From NCBI GenBank assembly GCA_013400975.1, contig WBMZ01011568.1, positions 26,930 through 90,929 of the forward strand: a stretch of 64,000 bases of DNA, given 5' to 3'. How positions within the stretch are numbered: position 1 is the stretch's first letter; the number at the start of each line of letters is the position of its first letter. Below the pieces are notes generated by a model. That model was not told the origin of the DNA. It saw only the letters and a program-made list of their open reading frames with translations, and made no database searches. A program made the position numbers and the translations under genes. Positions 24,301 through 39,334 of the stretch are shown piece by piece. The stretch is from Atrichornis clamosus (taxonomy: Eukaryota; Chordata; Aves; Passeriformes; Menuridae).

Positions 24301-27300
24301 TTCCCTCACAACTGCAGAGTGTAAAGCATTTTTAAACTGTGCACTGAGGCAAATGATAGCAATTGCCATGTGAGTGTGTTTGCAGCACTTTGGGTGCAGA
24401 AGGAAATGAAAGGTGTCACATGCTGGTCCTTCTGAGCTTGATGGGTTTCTCTCCTGGAAAAGGACAATGTTTCTAGACTAGGTAGTTCTTTTCTACATCA
24501 CAAAACTGTGATCTGGTTCTTCTCACAAGAACAAGACCTTCAGTGAGTGGCAGGTGTGATTGCTTAAGAAAAGTCTGTATTTGACAGGAGAAGGGACAGA
24601 AGGCTGATGTAAACACCAGACATAAATAACGCAGAACTTCACTGGCCTAGAAGACCTGAAGGATTTACTTAACACACTGGTACCCATGTAGGAGGGCCAC
24701 TAAATGTGGCATCATTAAGAAGATGGATTTCTTTGTTAGTCTTTCCTGTAATTTCTCTGTATTTCAGCTGTATTCAGGAGACCTTACAGTTTTTGCCCTG
24801 GTGAATCGTTTAGCAACATGAAATGATTTGTTTCTCTCTCAGCTTCAATGTAATTATTTTTAAAAGAGACAAGCTGAGGCAGGAATGTGCAATCAAATTG
24901 TTAAATTTGTAAATAGACTAATACTATATTGGTAGCAGTTGGGATGTACTTTACCCTTCATTGCTAGCTATCTGGAGAAAGCTGCTGATACAATTAAACA
25001 CTATTTTACATATGATTACAGTGATTCCTAATTTTTTTCCAAGTCACATTTTCATCTAAGCATTTTAATAACAAATATTTATAAATTCATTAAATAAAAC
25101 TCTTCCTCTCATCTGGTTTTCTTATGTTTCTAAGGGATGAATATGTCTCTCTCCTCAGTACCCCATTTTCTTTTATTTCTTTTTCCTCTCATGTTTATAC
25201 TTTATCATACTTTGTCTTCATCCACATTTTACCACCATATGTCTATATAGATAAGGTTTTTATCAATGAGGCGCACAACAGAGACAAATAGCAATGTGAA
25301 ATTAAACCCACTAAGCTGTTAATAAAAGACACCTTAATTGTACTTTGCAGTTAACTTTCTGCCCAGAAACATTTTCTTTTCTGTGGAGGATATTTTACAT
25401 AACATAGCTTAAAAAAGAAAAGCTCAAAGCATAGGTATGCGGACTGGTTTAGGGAAGAGTGAGTCAGAGAGATTACGGCAGGGCATGAAGTCAAGCTTTC
25501 ACATTTCAGGCATTAATTGGCCCTTCACAAGGAGTGTCTGAAGTGTAGGAGGAGGGTTAATTTTGGTGGACACTAACAGATAGAAGAGAGATTTCTGATC
25601 CTTTTATTTCTCAATCCCACTCCAAAAAAATTAAGCCTGTGAAAAGGTTTTTTAAAAGTCAAGACAAGCTGACGTGACGATGCTTTGCTGGAATGAGGGG
25701 ATGATGTTTGCTTGCAGTCTCACCACCTGCAGCCAAGACTTCTGCTGCAAGAACCACGTGCAGCAAAGTGGGGCTGGGCTGCAGCACTTCTGAGCATCCC
25801 AGCACACCATAGAGCAGGCTTTTGGGGCAATGCTTTCCTCTAGATCAAGACAGTGTATGTCAGAAGACGACGTTAAAATTAAAAGTTGCAAGTACTGGAG
25901 GTGCTTTGGAGATAGCTACAGATCCTACAGCTTGTCTAATTTGATTGGCGCCTGAAATCCTGGCCATGTTGAAGTCAGAGACAGAAGTGCTGCTGTTTCC
26001 CGAAATCCCAGGACCCCAGTGGCCATCCCTGCTGCTTGCTGCCCCCAGAGCTGGTTGGGTTTGATGGTGATTTTTACGTGGTCACAAGCCACAGTGACAG
26101 AGTGGGCTGCGTTTTGGCAGGGTAAGGTGGAACCCTCCCCTGACCTGTACTTCTGAAGAGGACAGGCTTGCCACAGGTTGACAATTTGGCCGTTTTAGAA
26201 CTGAACTGTAAAGACATCCTGGGCATGCACAAAGGATAGAAAGGACCTGAGGCTCTGCAGTAGCTCCTTCCAACCTGCTGCTCCCAGGCAGAGTGATGGG
26301 CAGGAACCTGCAGGCAAGCACAGAGATGGACAGATAGGAGGTCCATCCTCTAGGGCCAAGGCTAAGAGAGGGCTGCCAGTCACTCTCCAAGAAGATGCTG
26401 ATTTATTCCCCAAGGAAGGCAAAGAGAAAGAAGAATTTAAACTGTGTAAGTTTGTCCACCTCCTGGACAGCACAGTGAGCCATTACCCCTTTTTCTGGGT
26501 GGACTGTAGTATGACAAAAGAATTCTTCACCAAAAACGAAACAAGGAACCTGGGTGTCTGAATATGAAAAGAATATATGAAATTACTTTAAAATACTTAT
26601 AATACGATAACTCTATAATGTTTTAAAAAGCATTTGGAAAATTTAGTAGAGGATATAGAAGTACTGCACTGCTATATAAAAACATAGAACAGGAGCATTC
26701 ATAGGAGACTGTGAGGTCCTGTCTCTGTTTTTTGAAGCCTCCTACAGGCCCTGTGGCTGGGCTTACATTCTCTGTTAATTCTGCAGAGTGATTTATTTCC
26801 TACAAAATTCCATAATGCAAGGATAATAGAAGTCTTTTGAAAATGTGTCATGAATAGGTAACAGCTCTGCTCAGCGCCTAAGATATATATACACAAAATA
26901 TATATGGAAATCAAGGGTTTGTTGAAAGTAAATGAAAGTAACTCTACCAGGGTCAATGAGGCATTGTCTTTCATTCATTATCCTAAGCTGATGTTTTCTA
27001 TTAGAAGAGCTTTAGGTGGAATGTGCCTGAGATGTCTTAAGCAGGACAGGGATCAAGATGAGATTAACTAGGTTGATGAAAACCTTGAAGTACATATTAG
27101 CCCATGTGCCTTCATATACAGAAAAAAGTGGATTATTCATGTATGCACTATTATTCAACATCCATTAATGATTCTTAGCATTTAGACAAGCTCAATTAGG
27201 TCAGCTGCATTTCATGGCTGGTGACTGATATGCTATTTTTCTATATCTTCACAGAAATAACTTGGAAAATACTTAAAAGTATGCTATAGATTTCTTCCTC

Positions 27301-30300
27301 TTTATAAGCTGCTAAGACTACAAGCATATCCCTACATTTTCTAAGGGTGAATTAAGACAGAACAAGGCTTTTTTGTCCAGCTGCTACTTTCTTAAAAAAA
27401 TAAATAAACACAGCTGTCTTTAGTCATAATATTTAGTAAGCAAGAGGCCTTACTACACAGAGATGAAATGAAAAAAAACCCAAAACAAACTAAAACTGAG
27501 ACCTTTAGTTTTAATAATGTCCCAGTTCCAGTATTCTGAAAAAAAACCCAAACCATGTGGATCAGTTTTTAAGTGGTGATTTTAAACTCATTATAGCTTT
27601 CTGCCAACCCAGTGAAGACGAAGATATTTCTGAAGTGGTCATGAGTTAGTGTGCAGAATTATATGAAAATTACAAGGATTTGGCTGCATATGTAGTTACA
27701 AATGGAATCTATTTTGTTAGTCTCATTCTAGTATGGGCAATTACTTTCTTAGACATATGCTTGCTATTTTTAATAGAGTTTGTTAATCTGCTTTGTGGAC
27801 AGAACTATTGTGAAATAGTGCAAGAGAAATATTTATTTTTGGATTCATCCCCTATTTAAAACATCCCCTACTGTATTTTTTCCCTCCTTCTTATTTGGAT
27901 AAAGTGCCAGAAACAAAATCTGCTTGCAAAACTCAACACTTGAGTACTCATGTGGCCATTAGAGTGTGCAGATGGACACTTATTAACCACAATTATCTAA
28001 TGAGAATAAATACTCTATGCATGTAATTGAAACCCACAAAAATGTGCATGCACACGTTGTACAGCAATTTGCTGTATAATGCTTCGTGTGTTCAGAGTGC
28101 TCACCAGTCCTCGTTTTCTATCTGGTGCTTCACGGTCTTTCACATTCTTCCACAAACAGGAAGCAGATAACCTCTGCTTTCCTTACGGCACCACTAGCTG
28201 TTTAAATGACACCAGCAACACACCCCGGCTTACAGCAAAACACTACTGATGCTTCTCCCAGCTTTCCTTTGCCAAGCCCTAAAAAGACAACACACTGAAC
28301 ATTAAATTAAATGGGACATTTCAATAAGAAGTAAGAAATCATCCAGCATTAACTTAGCTCACTTTTTGCTTCTGGAGCTTATTCTGGGTACTGCTGCAGT
28401 ATCTGTGGATGCTCTGGATGTTGGTGTGGTCCACACTCGGTCGTGTGCTTCCTCTGTCAGCCTGCATGGTCACCAGCACTGTTGTCATTTCAGGACACCA
28501 ATCAGAAAAGCTATTTCTTCTCAAAAGAACAGGCTTTCCTGTTGCAACAAATGTTGATAATTTCAAAGCTATCAGGCAGCTACTGAAATCAGTCTGGAAA
28601 ATGTTGTGTCAACTGAAACACAGTGTAGTGACGGATGTGAAGTTAAAAATACCAGTTTGACCATTTTTTGGAAAGTCAGGCCCCACTCAGAGATGTACTG
28701 CAGGTTCAGTCCCCTAAGATCTGAGCACAGACATGGATTAGGGAGCAAGAAAAGCAATATGTGGGAACAGCCAAGGGCTGGAGTGAGGCCAGGCTGGACT
28801 ATTTTACCTCTCCCTGGAATGCCACCCTGCTGGGTCTGAAACACAGTAGGTCTTGAGCAACAGCCCTGTTGGCCCTGTTGTGCTGCAGGAAGGCATGGCC
28901 TTATTTTATGCTCCATGCCACAGGTTTGGGTCCCCATTCCCTCTTGATTCCCTTGTGGAGGGAGGAACTGCTACTGTTCACTGAAAAAGCCACAGGAGAT
29001 TTAGCACAAAGTCAGACAGCTCTGCCCTCCATCACTCATGCTCAGGTGCTATAAGGTGTGTTTCCATCATGTGCAATATTAAACTATGAGCACTCTGCCC
29101 CTGGCCCCTGAGTTATTGCTTTATTGCATTACAAATGTTTACCTAAGGGGTTTATCTTCTGTTTCTGCCTCTGAGGATATCCTACTTTCATTAAGTATCC
29201 TCTCAAGCATTATCTGACCCCTCCTTGCAGTTTCATCCCTACTGGAATTTTCACTCATATCTTTCCTGCAAATGAATGTGAGAAATTGCTATGAGCTGGA
29301 CACCAGCTTTTTTCCACTGAAAAAGAATTGACCCTTTTTAAATTTGAATTTCTTTCTATTCCATTGTAAGCAGTGGTCAAGCCTCTGCCCTCTACCCAAA
29401 CTAGTTAATCATGCAACATTAGTTTCTTGTTTCTTTTTTCCCTAGTATAGATCCTTAAACATACAGAGAGAAGTGCTGGACCTTGAATCGTGTGGTAGCA
29501 CATTCTCAGATTTTCAGTGTCTTTCCAGAAAGGTGTGATTTACAGACAAGGGAATTGCTTTGCAGACCTCAGCATCTTCTGCGTATTTTCTCCCACTAAT
29601 TGCTGAAGCTGACCACTAAAGCCAGGTTTACGGCCTGATGGGCCATTTCAGTGTTTGAACAAAAGACACTTAGAAAAATGCAGTTGCCAGCTTTACCGAA
29701 TCATTCTGTCACACCTATATAAACTCACACTACCAATAAATTTAATGAGAATGAGCTAAATAGCTTTCTACAGATGTAAAAGGCTTATACTTCCAGACAG
29801 AGCAAGGGATTTTTGTTATACCACACTACCGGCAAGCATCTGCTTTTGTCTGTCATCTTCCTTCTCCGGACTCTGATTTTATTATCATATTGCTGTAATG
29901 AAAAGCACAAATCATCTGGACAGCAATGGCAAGGAGCTGTATCTCACTGTTCTGATGTCACCAAATGACTGTATTTCAAGGCTCTGTCGTTATACAACTT
30001 CTGTGAAAAAGGCTGATTAGTTTGAAGACTAGCATGCAAATGGACAGGGCCTGGCTACATGGGTCTCCTCTGAGTCAGTCACACAGCTATTTCAGCTCTG
30101 TCTTTGCCTGTACCCTTCACCCCTGGCTGGCTGTGGCAGCTCCCTGTGCAGCAGCTGCCTTCTGTGCTCCTCTGTGAGGACCAGGGGCCAGGGCTTGGGA
30201 TTTCCCCAAGGGAAAAGTCAAACATAACAGCACAGCAGGGAGAGTTCTGCTTTCCCCATAGCTGCACAACACTTGAACAAGTGTTTCTTTGCTGTTGCTT

Positions 30301-32238
30301 TACTCGTAATCCAATTATTTCATGTGTTGATCTCTCCCACCTGACAGCAGGAGAATATGCTTTCTGAATTGCACACATTTACTGCGTCTTGTATGCAAAA
30401 TTCCCACAGTAGAAATCGCGCTGTGATATTGTAGCTTCTTTTCAGGTCCAATTCCCTCTCCTTTAAATTAAGAAGACACTGGACTAGAGCACTAACTCAG
30501 CATTTTTTCGACATTCCGTAGATATTCAAATCTCCTCCCAGCAAAATAAACCCACTCACATGGTAAGAAATAGCTGTGAGCAAATCTTATTTGAGTCTTT
30601 GTGTAAAAAGTCAGGGGTAGAGATCGAATCCAGAGAAACTGAGTGACCTTGCTTTAAAAGGCATCTTAACTTTAATGTCTTTAGATGAAGCATTCTAGAG
30701 GGAGCTAGTGATTGAGCTATGTAATGTGATATCTGGAAAACCGACCCCAATTTCTGGTTACTGACCCTCATCTTACCTGCTACTGCTGTAGAAAGCTCAA
30801 GTAGCTGTGCAAAGGCAAGTGTGAACACACTCAGATTCTCCCAAGGGTAAACATGCATTTCTACCAACAAAGAGAATTATGTGGGGAAAAATGGATGGGT
30901 TTTGTTTTGCAAAATTTTGGGAGTAATTGCTTCTTTAAAAAAATCGATCCTAAACTATACCAAAAAAAACCCCAAGATGATTATTCACTGCAAACTCTTC
31001 TTAATTGCAGTATTATGAAAATAATATTTTGGGCTGAGATTTTTCCTCTTCTACGTGGTTATTTGTGCATGTGAAAAAGGCATTGCTGCTTGTGTTCCTG
31101 TTCTCCTTCAACAGCAAGAGATGAGTCAGAGGGGCACCAAGAAATTCTCAACAGTGTAAAGAATGTAGGGGAAGGAAGGTTGTGAGAAAGGGCAATATAA
31201 AACACACTGCTTTCTCACCAGAAGCCGTATTAAGCTTATTCCAGGGGCTCTGTGCATCCACAGGGTGGGTACAAGCCTACCAGCAACAGCTGCTTGACCT
31301 GTGCTTTTCTTCAAGATGGTATCTTGGTTAATCACTGCAAAACCATATGGTCCTTATGGTTTATAAAGCAAAAACCTCTCATATCCAGATATTCATGACT
31401 TGGTAAAAACTTTAAGAGGTGTTTTTTTGTGACAAAATGACAGTGATATTTGTACATTTAGTGGTTTTAACAACGATTAGCAGTTGAAATCTGTGTATCT
31501 CAAAACCCCAGCATGACTTCTAATGTGTAGGTAGTTAAACAGGAATACTTCTGTGGCCAGCGCAGCATTGCAAGCTAGAGGTTTATTTTGGACTGAAGCA
31601 TGAGGCAAAAACTGCTAGATCTAATCACTAACAAAGCCTCAAAATCTGCAGCCCCACCTTGAAACATAAGAGGCTTTCAGGCACACAGGTCCTCACCATG
31701 GGCAGTCCGCAGGGGCCTGCAGGGAGTGCTCTGAGCGTGCCTCGACAGACCTGCACGTCGGTGATCAGGTGGAGGTTTAGCTCAGGGTGGTCCTTTCTGG
31801 ACAACAAACTGGATTTCTCACCGTCTCTTCCATAGACTCCTCCCACAGATTTCCTCGACATATAAAAGCCAGACCTGTTTCAGCACATGCTCGTGGAGAT
31901 GCTGCTCCAGGCACCCCCAGTCAGAGAGGGGGCGATGGCATTTCATTCTCTCCTCTGCTTCAATTGATTCAATCTCATACCTCAAAGAAAAGTACATCGC
32001 ATTATAATTTTTTTAGGCACATATTGTTGTACCCTTCTTCTTTTTCTGAAGAAAATATAGCAGTTTTGATTAAAAGATGGTTAGTGAACCCTACTTCAGA
32101 AAAGTATGTTTATCCTAGGGGGAGATATACTTACTTCTAGCTCAGAGTGATTGGTATGACAGTGCACATTTCCTAAAGATAATTAGCAAATGCTTCTAAA
32201 ACTAAGGCTTTGTCTTTTCATTCACATTTTATTTTAAT
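21331..32238. other. Intergenic DNA, no gene recognised
   Basis: AT-rich sequence with scattered short ORFs. Somewhat GC-richer patches near 22.5, 26.2, 28.8, 30.1 and 31.7 kb give ORFs of 60-120 codons without domain resemblance or convincing splice pairs. A catataaaag TATA-like string at about 31858 lies in one such patch, but no gene follows it. Confidence 0.55.
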
Positions 32239-32284
32239 GTGTATATATATATATATATATACACACACATACACCACACACGTT
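32239..32284 (+). repeat. (TA)n(CA)n microsatellite
   Basis: Run of TA units passing into CA units. Confidence 0.95.
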
Positions 32285-35200
32285 GCATATGTACACACAC
32301 CTGCACATGCAGCTTGCACTTTATTGAATATACACATACATTGACAGACTTTTCTCATTTGCTTACCCATGTTGCCCTTTGGAGTACAACAAATAGAAAC
32401 AGTAGCAGTATTGATTATTCAATTTCATTGAATAAGGATATTTAAGTCATTATTTTTAAAAAAACTTTGAGAAAATACAATCAAATCTGATTCTACTTTG
32501 AGCAGTGCAAATGACATGTAATTTTTTTCATGTTGGTTCTTAATTAAGTACCAGGAGTATTGACTTTCTGAGTTCCTCAATGATGTACAGCTATTCCAGT
32601 GGCTACTTTTGTGTTCGTTATATTCACTGCAAAACTCCTTGCCTTTAGAAGACAGAAGGTCAAGTACCCAATGCCAGATTCTGACCCAGTGAGGTCAGTG
32701 GGAGCCTTGGCATTGGTTTTGTTGGAAGCAGAATTAAACCTTTATATGTTGCACTACCTTGCTTGTGAATGACTAACTTGTTTTAGCATCTCTTTCAAAA
32801 CTTATTGAAGACAATTAAAATCTTTTTTCATAAAAACAAATCACTGCATTTTAAAAGTCGATGAAACTATCACCATCCTGAATATCACCACTTCTTTACA
32901 AAGATACCCTGAGGGAGCCTTGGGAAGCAGAAAATGCAAGTGTGAGGAGTGTCAGGCAAACACAGAGCTGTGCCTCTGAGGCATGTGTATTTTCTGGAGG
33001 TTTGACTGAAAAGTTGGAAGCAAAGACAGATGAAAACACAGGACTAGCCCACAATACAAGTCTTCAGACTCAGAGATTTCAACAGTTCATTTATGTATCA
33101 TCTGTGCCCTGATGCAGCTGCTTTTTTGGTGGGTGAAGACTGTTGCCTCTATCTGAATTCAAGAAGAATTAGATTACAAAGGATAAGTACAAATCCATAA
33201 AAACAAGAAAAATGTAACTTGTGTGATTGAATAATAGAAAAGTTAAATAATATGCTGCTTTCCATGTATTCCTGTACTACCACAGAATCTGAACATCTTC
33301 CAGTGGTGCACCAATGCACCTAATGCAGCCAATATTGTGTGTGTGTGTTTTGCTTGCTCCCCTCTTACCAGTCAAGGGCTCTGTGTGTGCATCTGTGAAA
33401 TGTTGTGTCCTGTGTTGCTGGGGACTCGACCTGACTGGGCATTCAACCTTCTTACTGCTCTATGCCAAATTTAGACAAATGAATTGAAGAAACACCCTAA
33501 CTGAAATTCTTCACAACTGTGTATTTTTAGACTTGTCCCCAGGAAAGCTCAATCTCTATCTTTAAAGTAAAAAATGAAGAGTTACACCCCTCCCAATTGA
33601 GTTTTTAGGGTGTCTCTTCAGAGACAGTTTCAAACAGTGCAAATACTGTGAATATTTTGGGGGTTTGGCTTCAGTGAAGCATAAAACATCATTTATGTGT
33701 TAAACACACACAGACGCTGCAATTCAACCCAAGAAAGCTCCTGTTACACTTAGTTTGTTTCAAACAAAATTTTAGTGTCGTCTCCCTCTGATGCCTGATG
33801 GTCACAGCCCAAAGAGTAGAGTCTGTTTTCAATCTCTTAAAGGCAGAAATGCACTGTCCTTTAGTGAAAGCAGATGGGAAAGCCTGGGATTCCAGGCAAT
33901 TACCCACACATAGTGATCCAGGAATAGAGCAGCTGATGATATTAAACTCTTTCAGCCTGCTGGAATGGATGAGTCCTCTTTAAGGATAGACTCAAAGGAG
34001 TAATATTTTTCAAATTGATGGATTAAAACATTTGACAGTCACTTAAAAAGAACATGAACTTATGAAAACCATAGGCTGAAGGCAATACCTCTTGGTACAT
34101 GATGAAATTTCCATTCTCAGTGTGCCTATGATAACCCAACACTGTAATCAGGCACACCCACAGAGAGTGACCCAAACAGACAACATCTTGCCTGCATTGT
34201 ACCCACAGAAATCTCTTGGACACATGAAGTGCTTTGTAGCCCCACCAGCAGCAAAGGACTCGTGTTACCACTGCATGATTGCACCTATTAAAAGTGATTA
34301 TAATCATTAACCACCAATCACAGCAGGCAGAAAAGGAGGAATATATTATAAAGCAGTATTTTGTGATATACAAATTACCTTTGCAGCCTTCTAACACTAA
34401 GTTGTCAAGGAATAGTTTAATAGTTTGTTTAAAATAAAGCAGACCAAAGAGTCCTCTGCGGTGCAGATGGTTGTGGACTGCTCGTGAGCAACACAGAGTT
34501 CCTGTGCTCTTCCCATCAAGTGGCCTATTCTGGTCCAAGGTAATATCCACACACAGAGACTGAACATTATGGCTTGCAGCGTATGCCCACTGAGATTGTA
34601 CTAAGTGATTCTTGTTCTGAAGGAAGATAGAGATTTTTTACTTCTGTGCTTCAGATCTTCTTGTAGGGGCAGGAACTCAAGTTAGAGAGTCCCAAAGCTG
34701 CTTTCAGTGTACATTTCTAGGAGCTTGGCAAAATCTGCAAAATCAGAGATCTGGACACTGTGACTACATATTTTAATCCTACAGAAGCATTTGAGGGCTG
34801 CCAACAAAAAATTTGCAATTCCAGATTATTATTTAGAAGATGCTGAAATCATAGGTTGGAAGTGTAAGTCAATGTATTAAAGATCACTGCTGCAAGAAAG
34901 CAGTTTTCTGAAAGAAGGATCATTGTGTACATATAAGATTTCACATCTGGTTTTAAGCCACTCCTTCTCCAAACAGTTGCCAAAGTCTATTAGCAGAAGG
35001 ATGGGGATGATCTGGGATGAAAAGAAACATCTTTTAAGATGTAAAGGCATTTTAAATTTGCTGGTTCTTCTTAATTTTAAATAAATTGAAATAAGCCATT
35101 TTAATAAAAAGTAACAATTCCATTCAGGAATAGCCAGAAAAGAGCATCCTGAGGATAATCACATAGGGGTTTTTCCTACCAACAGTTCTAAAAGTTGAGA

Positions 35201-36092
35201 TGAAATTCTGAAACAACTGCAGGTTGCTTGCAAATCTGTAGCTGGCAATAATGTGGTGTGATCAGATGTGCTGTGCATAACTAAACCAAGATCTGGATGC
35301 TGCTCCTTCTCCTCTTCGTGGCTGTGCCCAGTAGGTGTTGACCATATAGCTGGAAGGCAAGGGGAGACTGCATTCTTCAGTCTTCAGTCTTCATGTTCTT
35401 TCATGGATTCCCATGTTTCTTTCATGGACTTGCACTCAGCTACGACATTTATTGTGCAGTTATGCAGTGCTAGGGGTGATGACAAAGCTGCCTTCAGAAC
35501 CATCTGCCCAGGAGCCTCTGGTGACTGTTTCAAACATTTCAGTGACCTGGTTTATGTATGGCCTCAAAACCAGCCATAACTTCACATCTTGGAGGTGGCA
35601 AACTTTGGCATAGCATTACAATTCGTGTTCATGGCTGTTATGAAGAAAGAAAGGAGTTTCTTAAACCAGCTTTCCCATTGAAGGCAGCACACAGGCTTGA
35701 CTTGATTCCCTGCAGAAACGCAGCCCATTAGGCACCATACAATGGAGAGTCTTGGGCTTTTTATTGATTGGAGGCAATCTAGAAGTCCAATCAATGTGAA
35801 GTGCGGCGCACAGCTCCAGCAAACTATAATACAGAAGGGTGTGCTTCCTTGGTTCTCACAGTTTTGCCATGACCTAAATATAATGGTCTAATTGTTTTTT
35901 ACTGAATGTGAAACTCTGTTTCTTGTTAGAGGCAAGTCTACATTTGCTTTGTTAATGCCTTTCAGAAATGTCTACTGAATCCTGAAGTTTATTTTCACTG
36001 AGGTCTCTGTCACACTTGAGTCTTTTTCCCAGTACAGGGAATTACTGTGTTTCCCCATATGGCTCCCATATTTCTGGAGTATATTTTTGTCT
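32285..36092. other. Intergenic DNA, no gene recognised
   Basis: A 175-codon minus-strand open frame at 34023-34550 is the longest here. It is Cys/Trp-rich, with no family resemblance and no flanking splice logic. Confidence 0.55.
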
Positions 36093-36133
36093 GTATATAT
36101 ATACATACACACACACATATATATGTGTATAGA
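36093..36133 (+). repeat. TA/CA microsatellite
   Basis: Alternating tatata and cacaca runs. Confidence 0.9.
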
Positions 36134-39100
36134 TATGTGATCTTCTACCCTGCCCCTCATTAAACATGTGTACCATAAAATCTCTTTGTCACGTAGCCAA
36201 AGCTTTCTCGCTACCTACGTCAAATGCAAAGAACATTTTGTTTTTCTCTGTGCACTTCCTATAGTGCAGCTCTGCTGCTGTGCCCATGCTCAGCTGTTTA
36301 AAATACCTGCTGGGAAAATTCTCAAGTCCCTTAATAATTTTCAGAGAAATTGAACATCCTAACAAAAACCAATATATCTGATTGCATGAAATAGTAAGAA
36401 GCGGGGAGAAGTTCCATTACTTCCAGGAATTTGAATTCCTACAGGAAAGCTTTAGAAAGTGACTGTTGTGCTGGAATTAGACATCTGTGTCAGTGCTTTC
36501 TCACAAACACACATAAGAAGATTTCTCATCTTTCCCAACAGCCTACTTAGGATATTTTAGAAGATTTGGTTTCAGAGAAGTCCTATAGCTAAGGGGAATT
36601 TCAGCCAAATCTGGCCAAGACACTGAAATCCCCATTAGTTTTGACCTCTTCTTCATGTGTAGACTGTATGTGCATGTGTTCATGTTTATGTAAAAACAAA
36701 GGCAATTAATTAACTTGCACAAAATACACCAGGGGAAGATCTCATTAGAAGCAAGGTAAATGATGTTTTGTAAGGTATTGGCAGTGCGTAAATTTAGAAC
36801 TGATTTATGTCAACATTAAAGTATGTACACTTCATTAGCATTGATTTTAAAACGGAAAAAGGTCTCCCAGGATATTGTGGAGCAATTCCTTATGTCTTAA
36901 TTTGCAACTGATATTGCTCTAAGAAACAGATTTTAGTAGAGACCAACCTATTTTAGACAAAAGGAGATGTATAAACATTAAAGAGGTAGAACATATCCTG
37001 TAAGAAGGAACTGTTAGGATAATCTTCCTGGATATCACAGAGAAATGTCTCCTTGACCTGCTTTCAGTTCTTGCCAGAAATAAGCCAGGTTCTCATTTCT
37101 TTTGTAGCTATTCACATTCCAGCTTTTAGATAATGGATGGAGGTCTCACTCACACTAAAGATAAAATTGTGGTAATATCATGCTCAGATAAGCACTGAAT
37201 GACTGGGCAGGTTTACAGGACAGATTTTGTGGCCCACATTCTGTCCTTCCTTTTCCATTTCTTAACCAGAAATTGATTCTCATGTTCAGTTTTGCAACAC
37301 CTAAACCCTTGTGTTTGGCATTTTTTCCTGGGTCATCACACTGGGAATAAGCAGAGCATCAGAACTTGAACTTAGGTGCATTTCCAACACTTTTTTTTTG
37401 CCTGTATTTCCCTTATATCTTTACATGGTAATTAGGCTAGACTGACAGTGAGAAGAACCAAAACCTTAAAACCTGAAGTTTATTTTGATTTGGTGACAAC
37501 TGTTTAAACACATTTGCTTTTCTCCATAAGTAGGTTTGGATCTTTGGCAGCCACCAATCACCTTAACACACGGGAGTTCAGAGGAGGACACAGACACTGG
37601 CTGCATCAGGAGGATGAGGCTGCACAACGTTTCCAGGCTGCAAGTGAACATTTTCTCCCTTGAGCAGTCCTTGGGCTTCCATGGGAAATAAACTCTCCCC
37701 AGTCTAGAAACAGTGACTGCATACAGCTCAGAACTGCAGATCTTTTTGATATTTGTTTTATGTGAAGGCAATCATACAAACGTGACATGTCAGGATAAAA
37801 CTGTTAGATAATACCACATATCTCTACACTGCAAAAAGTAAAAGATTTTATGGATAACGTAAGTGAAATACACACAGCTCTTTCCAAGAAAGCAAACACA
37901 AGGTAATCACGTACATCTGCTGACAGTAACAGATGGCAGCACTAATTGTTGTTCAGAAAGTTCACATTGTTTTAATTTCCTCAAGGGCAGTGCATGGCCG
38001 TGGACATGATGTGTTTCCATATTACCGCATTTGTGCACCACTTAGAGAAGTGCTGCTGCTTCCCACCAAAGGTGGGGTGGCCTCGAGGCTTCTGCTGCAA
38101 GCAGAGGAGAGGGCTGAGCTGAGGGAAAGGGGGGCTGCACCCGTGGGAGCAAGGGGGATGGAGATGGGGAGGAAAAGGGAGGAATAGGCCTGCACCGTTC
38201 AGAGCTCACAATGTCAATGTAACAAACAGAATTTTTTTAATAGCAGAATGTGAATGGAGCAACATGTTGAGCAAGATTCAGTAATGATGCTGATATTTCC
38301 ACCTCCAGTGGAGAGCAGCTACAATGGTACAGATGCAGAGGAGTTGCCAAGGAAACAGACGTGTTTTGCTTCAGATGTGCAGTGAAGCACACACTCCAGA
38401 CATCCATATAGCCTCATTACCACTGCATCTGAATACCTCACAGCCATCAGTAATGAATTTCACCCCCATAACACCCCTGTAGCTGTGCAGTGGTCCTTCA
38501 TCCCATTTTTAGAGCAGCAAAAGCAAATAGATTGAGCCACCTGCCCTGTCATACCAGCACTCTGTGGTCAGATCCCTGAAATCTAAACAAGAACACAGCA
38601 TTTGTACCCATCATCCAGCCACTGCCATGACTTTGATATGGGCCAACAATAAACTACTAGGGAGGAATGTTAATGTAACAAAACCCCAGCCTGTGATACT
38701 GGCCACCAGATCATTGTCTGGGAATAGTTCCTTGTTCATTTCTAAGGATATGTGACATTTTCTTCTCAGAATGTAACAGGGAAACATGGATGTAGTTTGA
38801 GGCTCTGTACTTCAGAATCAAATAAAGGTATGTGAAAAATCTCTTATCATCAGCATATTGGTAATTTTATTAAAAGTTCAATGAAAAGATAGAGGTAAGG
38901 AAATGAGCAGATATTACCTATAAAAATCCAACATTTTATCAAGCTCTGTTTGCTCCTGCCTTCAAACCAGCACAGCTCCCTGTAAGGTTGGAAGAGAAAA
39001 AAAGGGGATAGTCTTCTTGGTTTAGGGAAGATGAAGGAATGGCCCAATTACAGGCAAATAGACCCTCTGATATGCTACCCAGTGCTCAGGTTGTATTTTC

Positions 39101-39334
39101 CTTGCTCTCTATTTCAATTCTTTTTTTTGTCTATCACATGCCAAACAAATTTTGTTCTCTTTAGAACAAGGAAACAATTAGAACAATTATTATTTCTTGT
39201 TTCTCTCATAGTAGAAATTGCTATGCTGAGACATGCATTTTTTAGATTCCTAGTGAAAAAGAAAGGGGTCTCAGGCCAAGCTGTAGATGACAAGAAATGC
39301 ACTGAAAACGCAGGCCATGGTAATGGGTTTTCAG
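36134..39334. other. Intergenic DNA, nothing recognised
   Basis: A G-rich patch around 38100-38190 stands out by composition only. No exon or repeat was recognised. Confidence 0.55.

Noticed and set aside
26230..26300. Possible CR1 piece (ccttccaacctgctgc)
   Set aside because: Only one short phrase resembles CR1; the flanks do not continue the match.
31640..32000. GC-richer patch with a TATA-like catataaaag, suspected LTR or promoter
   Set aside because: I could not match it to any repeat family or find a downstream exon or terminal repeats.
34023..34550. 175-codon minus-strand open frame
   Set aside because: No domain, unusual Cys/Trp content, no splice partners or promoter; likely chance.
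34850..34870. Possible CR1 end (aatcataggttggaag)
   Set aside because: Too short, and no CR1-like continuation on either side.
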